Counted from the first letter of the stretch, positions 27,030 through 36,563 are shown. The stretch is DNA of 64,000 nt from Kribbella caucasensis (GCF_004361855.1 NZ_SNWQ01000003.1:62001-126000), one strand, 5' to 3'. Program-made: numbers and translations. Notes: generated by a model not told the origin, from the sequence alone.

Positions 27030-28318
27030 AGCCTGCCGGCCTTCTTCAATGCCAGGTAGGTGTCGGCGAGGGCCGGCGCGATGTGGTCGGGGTTCTCGTC
27101 GACCACGGTGACGCCGGCCCGGCTGAGGATGGCGGTGACGCGTTCGCGGTCCAGCCGGGAGCGGGCCGCCGACGCGGCGCCGTACACCTCGATCAGGTCG
27201 GCCTTGGCGGACTCCATCTCCGCGAGCCTGGGATCGGCGACCGACGCCAGGACTACGACGTGCCTCCGAAGGAGCGGACCGATCACCGGCAGCATGGATT
27301 CCTCGATCACCGCCGGCTCCAGGCCGGTCAGCAGCACCACCAACGAGCGCTGCCGGAGTCGTTCGAGCACCTGCGACACGACCACCCGGAAGTCGGTCTG
27401 CACCAACTCCGCATCGACGTTCGCCAGCGCGTTCACGAACGACGGCAACACGTCCTCCGGAGCAGGCCGGCGTACATCGGCCCGGACCGCGGAATCGCAA
27501 GCCAGCAAGGAAACCCGGTCACCGGCCCGGGTGGCCAACGCGGCGAGCAGCAACGCGGCGTCCATCGCGTGGTCGAGTCGCGGCGCGTCGCCGACCCGGC
27601 CCGCGGACATTCGGCCGGAGTCGATCACGATGGCGACCTGCCGATCCCGTTCGGGCCGCCAGGTCCGCAGTACGACGCTGCTCCGGCGGGCCGTGGCACG
27701 CCAGTCGATCGACCGTACGTCGTCACCGGGAACGTAGTCGCGCAACGAGTCGAACTCCGTGCCCTGACCCCTGACCAGCAAGGCGGTCCGGCCGTCCAGT
27801 TCGCGCAGCCGGGCGAGCCGCGACGGCAGGTGCTTGCGGCTGTTGAACGGCGGCAGCGCCCGTACGGTCCACGGCACCCGATGAGACCCCTGCCGCCCGG
27901 CGAACCCCAGCGGTCCGATCGACCGGATGGTGACCCGGTACGCCTGCCGGTCACCCCGGCGAGTCGGGATCAGCCGGGTCACGAGCCGACGCCGTTCGCC
28001 AGTGGGCAGGTCGAGCTTGTGCGGCGGATCCTGTACGCCGGCAGACGGCGGCCACGCGTCCCGGAGCAGCCCACGGACCCTGCGACCCGGGTTCGCCACC
28101 AGCATCGTGACCACGGCCTGTTCGCCGAGCCGGACCGCGTTGTCGCCTTCCCGGCTGAGCTGGAGCCGTCGGGGCGAACCCGCGAGCAACAGGTCGAGCA
28201 GACAAACCAGCAGCACCACAGCGACCACCAGTCCGATGCCCGACCAACTGGGCATCACCAGTGCGACGAACAGGACTCCCAAGCCGGCCAGTACGCCGGC
28301 TCGGCCGGTGACGACCAT
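27026..28318 (-). CDS. DUF58 domain protein
   Basis: A 430-residue protein with two N-terminal hydrophobic segments (about 5-50), a beta region, then the DUF58 signature LRDYVPGDDVRSIDWRATAR and a von Willebrand A-like C-terminal half (VAIVIDSGRMSA, a MIDAS-like DxGxxS arrangement). The ATG at 28318 shares a base with the MoxR stop (TGATG). MoxR ATPases and DUF58/VWA proteins act together as chaperone-like modules; the client is unknown here. Confidence 0.88.
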   Translation of the reverse strand: MVVTGRAGVLAGLGVLFVALVMPSWSGIGLVVAVVLLVCLLDLLLAGSPRRLQLSREGDNAVRLGEQAVVTMLVANPGRRVRGLLRDAWPPSAGVQDPPHKLDLPTGERRRLVTRLIPTRRGDRQAYRVTIRSIGPLGFAGRQGSHRVPWTVRALPPFNSRKHLPSRLARLRELDGRTALLVRGQGTEFDSLRDYVPGDDVRSIDWRATARRSSVVLRTWRPERDRQVAIVIDSGRMSAGRVGDAPRLDHAMDAALLLAALATRAGDRVSLLACDSAVRADVRRPAPEDVLPSFVNALANVDAELVQTDFRVVVSQVLERLRQRSLVVLLTGLEPAVIEESMLPVIGPLLRRHVVVLASVADPRLAEMESAKADLIEVYGAASAARSRLDRERVTAILSRAGVTVVDENPDHIAPALADTYLALKKAGRL

Positions 28319-29295
28319 CAGCGTGGTACTGGGACCGTGGCGAGCACGCTCTCCAGTACTGCGTCCGCGGTGACCCCTTCCAGCTCCGCTTCCGGCCGGA
28401 TCTGCACCCGATGCCGAAGGCAAGGACGTGCCATCGCTTTCACGTCGTCCGGGATCACGTAGTCCCGCCCGGACAACCAGGCCCACGCCCGGGCCACCGC
28501 GAGCAAGGCGGTCGCACCGCGTGGCGACACCCCGAGCTGCAACGACGGCGACTGCCTGGTCGCGCGGCACAGGTCGACCACGTACGCCAGGACGTCCTCG
28601 CGCACCGCGACCCGTCGCACGGCGGTCTGTCCGGCGAGCAGGTCCTCCGGCCCGGCGACCGGACGCAGACCCGCGGCCTCCAGATCGCGCGGGTCGAACC
28701 CCTGCGCGTGCCGGGCCAGTACTGCGATCTCGGCGTCGCGCGGGGGAATGTCCAGCGTCACCTTGAGCAGGAACCGGTCCAACTGGGCCTCGGGCAACGG
28801 ATACGTGCCCTCGTACTCGATCGGGTTCTGCGTGGCGGCGACCACGAACGGCACGGGCAGCTTGCGTGGTTCGCCGTCGACCGTGACCTGGCGTTCCTCC
28901 ATCGCCTCGAGCAACGCGGCCTGGGTCTTCGGCGGGGTCCGGTTGATCTCGTCCGCGAGCAGGATGTTGGTGAACACCGGTCCCCGGCGGAACTCGAACT
29001 CACTGGTCTTCGCGTCGTACACCAGCGACCCGGTGACGTCACCCGGCATCAGGTCCGGGGTGAACTGCACCCGCTTGGTTTCCAGCCGCATCGCCATCGA
29101 CAGCGCCCGCACCATCAGCGTCTTGGCCGTCCCCGGCACGCCTTCGAGCAGCACGTGGCCCCTGCAGAGGAGGGCGAGCACCAGGGCGGTGACGGCAGTG
29201 TCCTGGCCGACGACGGCCTTGCCGATCTCGGTCCGCAGCTCGATCAACGCCTGCCGCGCCCGCTCGGGTGTCACCTCGGCGGTAGTGGTGGTCAC
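28318..29295 (-). CDS. MoxR-family AAA+ ATPase
   Basis: A 325-residue AAA+ ATPase. Walker A lies in LLEGVPGTAKTLMVRAL, Walker B in LLADEINRTPPKTQAALLEAMEERQV, sensor 1 in FVVAATQNPIEYEGTYPLPEAQLDRF, and the C-terminal lid with GVSPRGATALLAVARAWAW. MoxR proteins remodel or mature partner complexes, often with VWA proteins such as the DUF58 product. It overlaps both neighbours by 1-4 bases. Confidence 0.94.
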   Translation of the reverse strand: MTTTTAEVTPERARQALIELRTEIGKAVVGQDTAVTALVLALLCRGHVLLEGVPGTAKTLMVRALSMAMRLETKRVQFTPDLMPGDVTGSLVYDAKTSEFEFRRGPVFTNILLADEINRTPPKTQAALLEAMEERQVTVDGEPRKLPVPFVVAATQNPIEYEGTYPLPEAQLDRFLLKVTLDIPPRDAEIAVLARHAQGFDPRDLEAAGLRPVAGPEDLLAGQTAVRRVAVREDVLAYVVDLCRATRQSPSLQLGVSPRGATALLAVARAWAWLSGRDYVIPDDVKAMARPCLRHRVQIRPEAELEGVTADAVLESVLATVPVPR

Positions 29296-30434
29296 GGGTG
29301 TTCAGCCTCCTGGATGAGCAGGTCGAGCTCGTAGGACAAGGACATCAGGCCGGCGTCGTCCAAGGGCGGATAGCCGTACAGGAGTTCGTACAGCATCGCC
29401 GGGTCGCGGCCGGTCCGGGCGGCGACGGTCGTGACCACCGCGGTCGGTTCAGCGCGCCGGGGGATTCCGTGCAACTTGTGCAGCTTGCCGAGGGTCGACT
29501 CGCGCAGCGCAGCCGCGGCCCGGTCCCTGGCCCGCGACCGCCGGTACAGCCGCGCCCGGCCCTCGGTCGTCTCGGCGGCGTGCACGATCACCGGCAGCGG
29601 CTCCGGTACGACGGGACCGAGCCGGCGACCCCGCCACAACGCCACCACGAACACGGCGAACGCCAGCGCCCATGCGATGTACCGCACGGACGGCGGCACG
29701 ACGGGCTGCTCCTCGCCACCGTCCTCCTCGTACGCCGAGGATTCGTACTGCGGCAGGTACCAGACCACTTCGGTGTGCGTGCCGATCAGGTTGAGCGCGA
29801 GCGACGCGTTGCCGTTCTCCGCTAGTTGGGCGTTGGTGAACGTCCTCGCCGAACCGATCACGTCGACGATCCGGTCACCGGTCTCGACGCGAACCACCGT
29901 GTGGTTGATGCCGTCGCCGTAGCAGGTCTGTGCGGACGGCGGCGCGGAGTACGACGAACCGCCGACGGTCACCGTCCCTGCCTTGACCGCCGCGGGCAGC
30001 TCGCAGTCCGGCTCGCGGGAATCGATGGACAGGGTGTCGCTGGCGTCCTCGATGCCGGGGGCAAGTTCCTCCAGGGCCCGGTCGCTCGGCCGGATCAGGA
30101 CCAGGTGGCTCCAGCCGGCGTTGGCGATCCGGCTCCAGTCGTACCGGCTCAGCGAACCAGTGGGCGCGATCAGCAGCGTCCGGTCCTGCCCACCGGCCAC
30201 TGCGTCGTCGAGGTCCTCCGTGCCCGTCACCTGGACGCCGTGGTCCTCCAGCAGAGCCGCGAGCGCCCGGGCGCCATTCGGCTCGGCGGAGTCGGGGCTG
30301 AAGGGACCGGACGTGCGGGCGGCCGTCGCGATCATCACCGCGATCACGCCGAGCACGATCACCCCGGTGATGAGCAGCGGCGTCCGGAGCACGTGCCAGC
30401 TCTCCACGGCGCTCCGCCCGACCGGAGTGCTCAT
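29292..30434 (-). CDS. DUF4350 domain membrane protein
   Basis: A 380-residue protein. TM1 lies at about 18-40, the DUF4350 extracytoplasmic domain follows (SAEPNGARALAALLEDHGVQV, the family start), a second TM lies near 250-268, and then a basic cytoplasmic tail. The fold resembles GATase-like/ThuA-like domains found before MoxR genes. It overlaps MoxR and DUF4129 by 4 bases each. Its function is unknown, but it is part of the conserved MoxR membrane module. Confidence 0.86.
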   Translation of the reverse strand: MSTPVGRSAVESWHVLRTPLLITGVIVLGVIAVMIATAARTSGPFSPDSAEPNGARALAALLEDHGVQVTGTEDLDDAVAGGQDRTLLIAPTGSLSRYDWSRIANAGWSHLVLIRPSDRALEELAPGIEDASDTLSIDSREPDCELPAAVKAGTVTVGGSSYSAPPSAQTCYGDGINHTVVRVETGDRIVDVIGSARTFTNAQLAENGNASLALNLIGTHTEVVWYLPQYESSAYEEDGGEEQPVVPPSVRYIAWALAFAVFVVALWRGRRLGPVVPEPLPVIVHAAETTEGRARLYRRSRARDRAAAALRESTLGKLHKLHGIPRRAEPTAVVTTVAARTGRDPAMLYELLYGYPPLDDAGLMSLSYELDLLIQEAEHP

Positions 30435-31069
30435 CCGCGCACCAACGCCCGCGTGGAGACCCGGCGAGCCGCCTCGTCAGCCGCGAACACCGTGGCGTAC
30501 CGCTCCGGCGTGCCCGGACGGTTGCCGTAGACAACCTCGGTGAACACGTCAGCGGCGGGCTGCAGCGTCTCCCGCAACTCCGGTACTACGCGCGCTGCGT
30601 CCGCCGCCGCCTCGTACGCCGTCCGGCCGGCCCGTTCATCCAGCACAGTGCGCTCGGTGAGCTCGGCAATGCAGGCACGGAACCGGCTTCGCACCGCGGC
30701 TGCGTAGTCTCCGGCAGTGGCCTCCTGCTCGGCCTGGGCCCTGTACTGCGCAGCGGTGCGCGGCTTGTCTGTGTCGAAGACGGTTTGGGCGGCCGAAGTA
30801 CGAGTGGTTCGCAGGACACCGGCCCGCCAGAGCACCACGATCACGACCAGAACGATCAGTCCGATCAGCATCAACAACCCGGCGTCGCCGTCACTCGTCG
30901 GGCTGACCAGACCGTCCAGCAGGTCCGAGATCCACTCCAGGACCTTCAGGATCGCCCGGGAGATCAACGAGTCGCCGGCCTGGTCGTAGACCGGCTTGGA
31001 CAACTCGCGAGCGGCCTCGGCGGCCGCGTCGTCCCGGGAGATGTCCACCGGCGGTTCGAGCGGAATCAC
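30431..31069 (-). CDS. DUF4129 domain membrane protein
   Basis: About 212 residues. A family-like N-terminus (PPVDISRDDAAAEAARELSKPVYD) leads to one TM helix (LLMLIGLIVLVVIVVLWRAGVL), then the C-terminal helical DUF4129 core (AAVRSRFRACIAELTERTVLDERAGRTAYEAA). GTG at 31069 makes a 4-base GTGA overlap with the upstream membrane gene and places the start where family members begin. An ATG at 31117 would add 16 residues and lie 52 bases inside the upstream gene. DUF4129 domains resemble the C-terminus of transglutaminase-like proteins. Confidence 0.8.
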   Translation of the reverse strand: MIPLEPPVDISRDDAAAEAARELSKPVYDQAGDSLISRAILKVLEWISDLLDGLVSPTSDGDAGLLMLIGLIVLVVIVVLWRAGVLRTTRTSAAQTVFDTDKPRTAAQYRAQAEQEATAGDYAAAVRSRFRACIAELTERTVLDERAGRTAYEAAADAARVVPELRETLQPAADVFTEVVYGNRPGTPERYATVFAADEAARRVSTRALVRG

Positions 31070-32112
31070 CAGTTCGGTCCAATCTGCTGGGTCGGTCCGA
31101 GAGCGGGACGCATCCACAGGTCCAGGCCCTCCCGGCGGACCCGCAGGTCCAGGTAGATCAACGCCTGCACAGCGGACATGAAGGCCAGGCTGGCGATCAG
31201 CGTCATCACGGTCGCGATCCCGGCCGCGGCGCCCACGATGACGGCGATGATCACCGCCCCTTCGCTGTCACTGCCGTCGGCCCAGGCACCCAGCGTGAGC
31301 ACGAGGGTGGTGATGCCGAACTGCAAGGCGTAGCTGACGACGTTCACCACCAGACCGCCGAACAGCAGGATGCCGAAGACCCGCCAGAACCGGCCCTTCA
31401 CCAGTGTCCAAGATCGCCTCAGCGCACCCCAGATCCCCACCCGGGCAGGGATGTAGAGCCCGATGTCCGGTGCGTTCTTGCCTTCCAGCAGGATCACCGT
31501 GCCGGCCAGCACCAACCGGATCCCGAAGATCACCACCAGTAATCCGCCGCCCAGCATCAGCACCAGCGCGACCGCTCCGGCCGCATCGGACGAGATCGCC
31601 GCATCCGTCCCGGAGCCGATCCCGAACACGGTGAGCAACCAGCCCGCGATCAGGACGATGAACGACAGGGACTGCAACAGTCCCACCGCAGCCAGTGACG
31701 GCAGCGTCGGCCGGACCAGCCGGAGCAGCTCTCGCGGACCGATCCGGTGGGCCAGCTGACTGCGGATCGCGGCCAGCGCGATGATCCCGGCCAGCATGCT
31801 CGACACGACCGCGAACAGCACCAGCTGTACGCCGTACGTGAGCAGCAGTGCGGCCCCTGCCTGTCCGAACGGGTCGTCAGCGTTGAAGAAACCAGGGATC
31901 CCGCCTGGCACGGCCACCTGGGTCAGACCGGCCTGTACCGCGGCCAGCGCGAGGCCGGCGAGCACCGGCAGGCCCAGCATGATCGTCTTGTTCTCGGAGA
32001 TCGTCCGCGCCGCGTTGTCGAGCAGGTCGGCGGGCAGCCACGGGCGCAGCGGCTCGCCACCGCTCTCCCGGACCCCAAGGTCGTCCCGCACGCCCCGCCT
32101 CCCGTCCTCCAC
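31066..32112 (-). CDS. Polytopic membrane protein heading the MoxR operon
   Basis: A 348-residue integral membrane protein with about six to seven hydrophobic segments, the last followed by a conserved RxLIYLDLRVRREGLDLW-type C-terminus that occurs in proteins preceding DUF4129 genes in Actinobacteria and in some glycerophosphodiesterase membrane-domain proteins. No catalytic motif is visible. It is the first gene of the five-gene minus-strand operon and diverges from mtrA across about 207 bases. Length at the N-terminus is uncertain because the first 30 residues are polar. Confidence 0.72.
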   Translation of the reverse strand: MEDGRRGVRDDLGVRESGGEPLRPWLPADLLDNAARTISENKTIMLGLPVLAGLALAAVQAGLTQVAVPGGIPGFFNADDPFGQAGAALLLTYGVQLVLFAVVSSMLAGIIALAAIRSQLAHRIGPRELLRLVRPTLPSLAAVGLLQSLSFIVLIAGWLLTVFGIGSGTDAAISSDAAGAVALVLMLGGGLLVVIFGIRLVLAGTVILLEGKNAPDIGLYIPARVGIWGALRRSWTLVKGRFWRVFGILLFGGLVVNVVSYALQFGITTLVLTLGAWADGSDSEGAVIIAVIVGAAAGIATVMTLIASLAFMSAVQALIYLDLRVRREGLDLWMRPALGPTQQIGPNW

Positions 32113-32319
32113 CGCTCACCGGGGTTGTCCCCGGCCACGACTGTGCACCATGATCACCCCCCGGACGGTGCACAGGCCGCGAATCGGGCACATACCGTGA
32201 TTCAGCCGTACGCGCTCGGCGATCCGGCGTGTGCATTACACCGGAAATGGGACACTATCCGTAGTGCGTACGGCAGCGGACGCCGGGCGCACCAGATCCA
32301 GATCGGCAAGGAGCAGGGC
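32113..32319. other. Divergent control region, MoxR operon and mtrA
   Basis: About 207 bases between two divergent operons, with locally lower GC near 32225-32270. It must carry both promoters. I found no convincing -10/-35 pair or repeat and no gene. Confidence 0.4.
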
Positions 32320-33018
32320 GTGGCAGAAGGTAACCGGACGATGCGAGGGCGCGTCCTCATCGTCGACGACGACACCGCGCTGTCGGAGATGCTCAGTATC
32401 GTGCTGCGCAACGAGGGCTACGACACCTACCTGGTCGCCACCGGCGACAAGGCGGTGCCGGCCTTCCGCGAGTTCAAGCCCGATCTGCTGCTGCTCGACC
32501 TGATGCTGCCCGGGATGGACGGGATCGACGTCTGCCGGGCGATCCGGGCCGAGTCCGGGGTGCCGATCGTGATGCTGACCGCCAAGAGCGACACCGTCGA
32601 CGTGGTGCTCGGGCTGGAGTCCGGCGCCGACGACTACGTGGTGAAGCCGTTCAAGCCCAAGGAGCTGGTGGCCCGGATCCGGGCCCGGCTGCGCCGGATG
32701 GACGAGCCCGGGCCGGAGTCGCTGACCATCGGCGACCTGACCATCGACGTGGCCGGGCACTCGGTCAAGCGCAGCGGCGAGACCATCCAGCTCACCCCGC
32801 TGGAGTTCGACCTGCTGGTCTGCCTGGCCTCCAAGCCGTGGCAGGTGTTCACCCGTGAGGTCCTGCTGGAGCAGGTCTGGGGCTACCGGCACGCCGCCGA
32901 CACCCGGCTGGTGAACGTGCACGTCCAGCGGCTGCGGTCCAAGATCGAGAAGGACCCCGAGCACCCGGAGATCGTCGTCACGGTTCGCGGGGTCGGGTAC
33001 AAGGCGGGTGCGGACTGA
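32320..33018 (+). CDS. mtrA: Response regulator MtrA
   Basis: A 232-residue OmpR-type regulator. The receiver domain has VDDD, phosphoacceptor Asp in LLLLDLMLPGMDG, VMLTAKSDTVD and the KPFKPKELVARIRARLRR linker; the winged-helix domain has LTPLEFDLLVCLASKPWQVF and RLVNVHVQRLRSKIEKD. It is nearly superimposable on mycobacterial MtrA, an essential regulator of cell division, wall hydrolases and (in Streptomyces) development. GTG 32320 is chosen because AAGGAG lies 6 bases upstream; ATG 32341 is an alternative. It is co-transcribed with mtrB and lpqB. Confidence 0.97.
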   Translation: MAEGNRTMRGRVLIVDDDTALSEMLSIVLRNEGYDTYLVATGDKAVPAFREFKPDLLLLDLMLPGMDGIDVCRAIRAESGVPIVMLTAKSDTVDVVLGLESGADDYVVKPFKPKELVARIRARLRRMDEPGPESLTIGDLTIDVAGHSVKRSGETIQLTPLEFDLLVCLASKPWQVFTREVLLEQVWGYRHAADTRLVNVHVQRLRSKIEKDPEHPEIVVTVRGVGYKAGAD

Positions 33019-34748
33019 TCGAGTACGGGCGCGACGAGGCGTCGCCGGCGGATCCTCCGGACACCGAGCCGGAACCCCGCGGAACCGAGATCGAGCTCAC
33101 TGCCGCCGGGGCGGACTGGCACGCCCTGCCGCAGGCGTTTTGGCGGACCCACCCGCGGCACTGGCCGGACAGCTGGCGCCGCTCGATCCAGGCCCGGATC
33201 GTCACCGGCACCCTGCTGATGTCGACCGTCGTGCTGATCCTGGTCGGCTGGGTGATGATGAGCCAGGTCACCGACGGCGTGCTGGAGTCCCGCCGGACCA
33301 GCGCTCAGGCCGAGGCGGCCGCCCAGCTCACCGCGCTGTCCAACTCGATCAACGCGGCCGACCCGGCCAGCATCAACCAGAACCTCTCCCAGGTGATCCA
33401 GGGCACCAACCGGGCCGGCCTGTACGACGTGGTGCTGATCCCGACCGATACGTCCGGGACCACCTCGATCCTGAAGACCGGGCTGGTCGAGAGCGACTCG
33501 ATCCCGCACGACCTGCAGTCCTCGGTGTCGAGCGACGAGAGCAAGCTCTACGACACGTACACCCAGATCCGGTACGACGACCAGCCCAGCCAGCCCGGGC
33601 TCGTGCTCGGCTCGCAGATCCGGGTGAACTCCACCGGTGAGCGGTTCGAGGTCTACTTCCTGTTCCCGCTGACCGCGCAGCAGGAGACCCTCGACGTGGT
33701 CCAGCGCGCCCTGCTCACCGCGGGTCTGTTGCTCGTCCTCCTGCTCGGCGCGGTGGCCTGGCTGGTCACCCGGCAGGTGGTCACCCCGGTCCGGATGGCC
33801 CGGCGGATCGCCGAGCGGCTGGCGGCCGGCAAGCTCGAGGAACGGATGCAGGTCCGCGGTACCGACGACCTGGCCCGGCTGGCGGTCTCGTTCAACAAGA
33901 TGGCCAGCAACCTGCAGCAGCAGATCCGCAGGCTGGAAGAGCTGTCCCGGTTGCAGCGCCGGTTCGTCTCGGACGTCTCGCACGAGCTGCGCACCCCGCT
34001 CACCACGGTCCGGATGGCGGCCGACCTGCTGCACGAGTCCAGGGACCAGTTCGACCCGATCAGCCGCCGCTCGGTCGAGCTCCTGCAGAACGAGCTGAAC
34101 AGGTTCGAGGAACTGCTCGCCGACCTGCTGGAGATCAGCCGGTTCGACGCCGGTGCGGCCGCGCTCGACCTGGAGGATGTCGACCTGCGCGACATCGTCG
34201 CCCGGGTGCTGGAGAACCACGAGACCCTGCTGGAGCGGAAGGGCTGTGCCGTCCAGCTGGACATGCCGCGCCCGTGCCGTGCTCAGGTGGACTCGCGCCG
34301 GATCGAACGGATCCTGCGCAACCTGATCGGCAACGCGATCGAGCACAGCGAGGGTCTGCCGATCCGGATCAGCACGGCCACGGACGACGACGCCGCCGCG
34401 GTGGCGGTCCGCGACCACGGGGTCGGGTTCCGGGCCGAGGAGGCCGAGATGGTGTTCAGCCGGTTCTGGCGGGCCGACCCGGCGCGAGCCCGGACGACAG
34501 GCGGGACCGGGCTCGGACTGTCCATCGCGCTGGAGGACGCCCGGTTGCACGGCGGCCGGCTGGACGCGTGGGGGTCGCCCGGCGACGGCGCGTACTTCCG
34601 CCTCACGCTGCCCCGGCGGCCGGACGTCAACCTGTCCGGATCGCCGTTGCCCGCGCGGCCGACGGATGCGACCCGGGTCGTGCCGGACCTGTCCCTGGTC
34701 GACGTCGGCGCGCCGTACCAGAAGCTGACGGGTGGTGGCGAGCAATGA
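33015..34748 (+). CDS. mtrB: Sensor histidine kinase MtrB, probable CTG start
   Basis: About 577 residues from CTG 33015. TM1 lies near residues 60-82, followed by an extracellular sensor loop, TM2 near 235-257, HAMP (about 258-310), the phosphoacceptor H-box SDVSHELRTPLTT, N-box RNLIGNAIEHS, G1 DHGVGF and G2 GGTGLGLSI. It phosphorylates MtrA. Between the mtrA stop and TM1 this frame contains no ATG, GTG or TTG. The first ATG (33219) falls inside TM1 and would leave only a truncated helix. CTG 33015 overlaps the mtrA TGA (CTGA) and has AAGGCGGG 6 bases upstream, so coupled initiation there is the best explanation. Confidence 0.9.
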   Translation: MIEYGRDEASPADPPDTEPEPRGTEIELTAAGADWHALPQAFWRTHPRHWPDSWRRSIQARIVTGTLLMSTVVLILVGWVMMSQVTDGVLESRRTSAQAEAAAQLTALSNSINAADPASINQNLSQVIQGTNRAGLYDVVLIPTDTSGTTSILKTGLVESDSIPHDLQSSVSSDESKLYDTYTQIRYDDQPSQPGLVLGSQIRVNSTGERFEVYFLFPLTAQQETLDVVQRALLTAGLLLVLLLGAVAWLVTRQVVTPVRMARRIAERLAAGKLEERMQVRGTDDLARLAVSFNKMASNLQQQIRRLEELSRLQRRFVSDVSHELRTPLTTVRMAADLLHESRDQFDPISRRSVELLQNELNRFEELLADLLEISRFDAGAAALDLEDVDLRDIVARVLENHETLLERKGCAVQLDMPRPCRAQVDSRRIERILRNLIGNAIEHSEGLPIRISTATDDDAAAVAVRDHGVGFRAEEAEMVFSRFWRADPARARTTGGTGLGLSIALEDARLHGGRLDAWGSPGDGAYFRLTLPRRPDVNLSGSPLPARPTDATRVVPDLSLVDVGAPYQKLTGGGEQ

Positions 34749-36505
34749 GATCCAGGCTGCTTGCGGCGGCGCTTGCCTCCGCACTGCTGGTGACCGGGTG
34801 CGGGACGGTGCCGACCAAGGGGCCGATCCGGAGCGGTAGTCAGGACGGGCCAGCGCCGCTGGCTGGCGGGATCGGTGTGGAGGCCCAGCCGCCGAGGCAG
34901 AACGCCGCGCCGCTGACGATCGTGAACGGGTTCCTGGAGGCGATGTCGGACAAGCGTGGCCTCGACAAAGCCCGCCAGTACATGACGCCCCCGGCCGCCG
35001 CGAGCTGGAAGCCGGAGCAGCGGACCTATGTCTACGACCAGAGCTCGACCAAGGCGGTGTCGATTCGCAGCCAGAACAGCATCGCGCTGCGGGCTCCCTT
35101 GATCGGCAGCATCGACGGGCGCGGTTCCTGGACGCCCGCGCCGCGCGGAGCGCTTGCCAGCTTCGACTTCGTACTCGCCAAGGTCGACGGTCAGTACCGG
35201 GTCGCCAGCGTGCCGCCCGGGGTGTTCCTGGGCAGCAACCTGCTGGACGCGCGGCTCCGGCCGAGCCCGCTGTACTTCGCCAACCGGGAGCGCGACATGC
35301 TCGTCCCGGACACCATCTACCTACCGAACAACCTCCCGCCCGGCCAGGCCGCGACGCAGCTGGTGCAGGAACTGCTGAAGGGCCCGACGGACCGGCTCGG
35401 CAACGGCGTCGTCACGGCCGCACCGCCTGGCACCCAGGTGAACGTGTCGGTCCCGGTCGACTACGGCGTCGCCACGGTCGCGCTGAGCGACACGGCGAAC
35501 GGCCTGAGCACCGCCGACCGGCAGTTGCTCGCCGCGCAGATCGCGTGGACCTTGCGGCCGATCAGCTCCCGGGTCCGGATCACCGTCGGCGGTGCGCAAC
35601 TGCTGCCGGACCTGGAGGAGGTCCTCACCTTCAGCGACTTCAGCCAGTACGACCCGTCCGTCCCGATCGGCCAGATGAAGGACCTGTACGGCGTTCGCAA
35701 TCACAAGCTGGTGCGGATCAACCAGGACGGCTCCAACACGATCGACGCCACCCCGCTCGACGGCAGCCAGCTCTACCAGTTCAAGGTGCAGTCGTTCGCG
35801 GTTGACCTGCGCGGTGAGTTCGGCGCGGTCGTCACCGAGGTGAACAGCAACCGCGTGATCGCGTACGGGCGGCTGGAGCCGGGGGACAAGGACGGGAAGC
35901 CCGAGTTCATCCCGACCGACGGCACGGTGCTCCGGCCGACCTTCGACAACGTCGGGAACCTGTGGATCGTGGACCGGGCCGGCGGTGATTCGCCGCGGCT
36001 TCGGATGCGGAACAAGGACGGCAAGGTGACCGAGATCCAGGCCGATTTCCAGGGTCAGCCGATCCAGCTGCGGATGGCCCCGGACGGGGTCCGCGCCCTG
36101 CTGGTGATCAGCCCGAAGACCGGCGGCGGCAACGTCGTCAAGACCGCCACCGTCGTCACTGACGACCAGAAGCTCGCGTTGAGCAACTTCCGCTCGCTCG
36201 AGCTGCCCCTGGTCGACATCACCGACGCTTCCTGGACCCAGTCCGGCATCCTGGTCGCCGGCAAGGCCCGCATCGGCGCTCCCCGGCAGCCCTGGCAGGT
36301 CAACGTCGACGGCTCCCAGCCCCGTCTGATCCAGGGCGCCTCCAACGACTTCCAGGCCACGTTCCTCGCTTCCAACACCAACATCGACACCCTCCCTGTC
36401 GTCGAGGACCCGGACGGCCGGCTGCACTGGCAGACCAAGGACCTGGGCTGGGCCACCCTCGACGACAACCCCGCAATCCCCATCTCGCCTGTCTACCCCG
36501 GCTGA
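34745..36505 (+). CDS. lpqB: Lipoprotein LpqB
   Basis: A 586-residue lipoprotein: signal peptide with lipobox LVTGC (Cys19), a GerMN-like domain at about residues 190-300, and a C-terminal beta-propeller-like region. LpqB interacts with the MtrB sensor domain and modulates MtrAB signalling in mycobacteria. The ATG overlaps the mtrB stop (ATGA), the normal arrangement for this operon. The next gene begins 58 bases later. Confidence 0.95.
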   Translation: MRSRLLAAALASALLVTGCGTVPTKGPIRSGSQDGPAPLAGGIGVEAQPPRQNAAPLTIVNGFLEAMSDKRGLDKARQYMTPPAAASWKPEQRTYVYDQSSTKAVSIRSQNSIALRAPLIGSIDGRGSWTPAPRGALASFDFVLAKVDGQYRVASVPPGVFLGSNLLDARLRPSPLYFANRERDMLVPDTIYLPNNLPPGQAATQLVQELLKGPTDRLGNGVVTAAPPGTQVNVSVPVDYGVATVALSDTANGLSTADRQLLAAQIAWTLRPISSRVRITVGGAQLLPDLEEVLTFSDFSQYDPSVPIGQMKDLYGVRNHKLVRINQDGSNTIDATPLDGSQLYQFKVQSFAVDLRGEFGAVVTEVNSNRVIAYGRLEPGDKDGKPEFIPTDGTVLRPTFDNVGNLWIVDRAGGDSPRLRMRNKDGKVTEIQADFQGQPIQLRMAPDGVRALLVISPKTGGGNVVKTATVVTDDQKLALSNFRSLELPLVDITDASWTQSGILVAGKARIGAPRQPWQVNVDGSQPRLIQGASNDFQATFLASNTNIDTLPVVEDPDGRLHWQTKDLGWATLDDNPAIPISPVYPG

Positions 36506-36563
36506 GCTGTCCACAGGCTGCTTCGGAGGCGGTTGCGGCGGAGCGTGCGGATCGCTCAGGGTT

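Noticed and set aside
33008..33640. GTG-started frame overlapping the end of mtrA as the true mtrB N-terminus
   Set aside because: It is out of frame with the kinase and encodes an Arg/Ala/Gly-rich peptide without a membrane helix; joining it would need a frameshift with no supporting slippery site.
32883..34784. A 633-codon open frame antisense to mtrB
   Set aside because: It is a shadow of mtrB codon bias; no domain is visible and mtrB has full kinase motifs.
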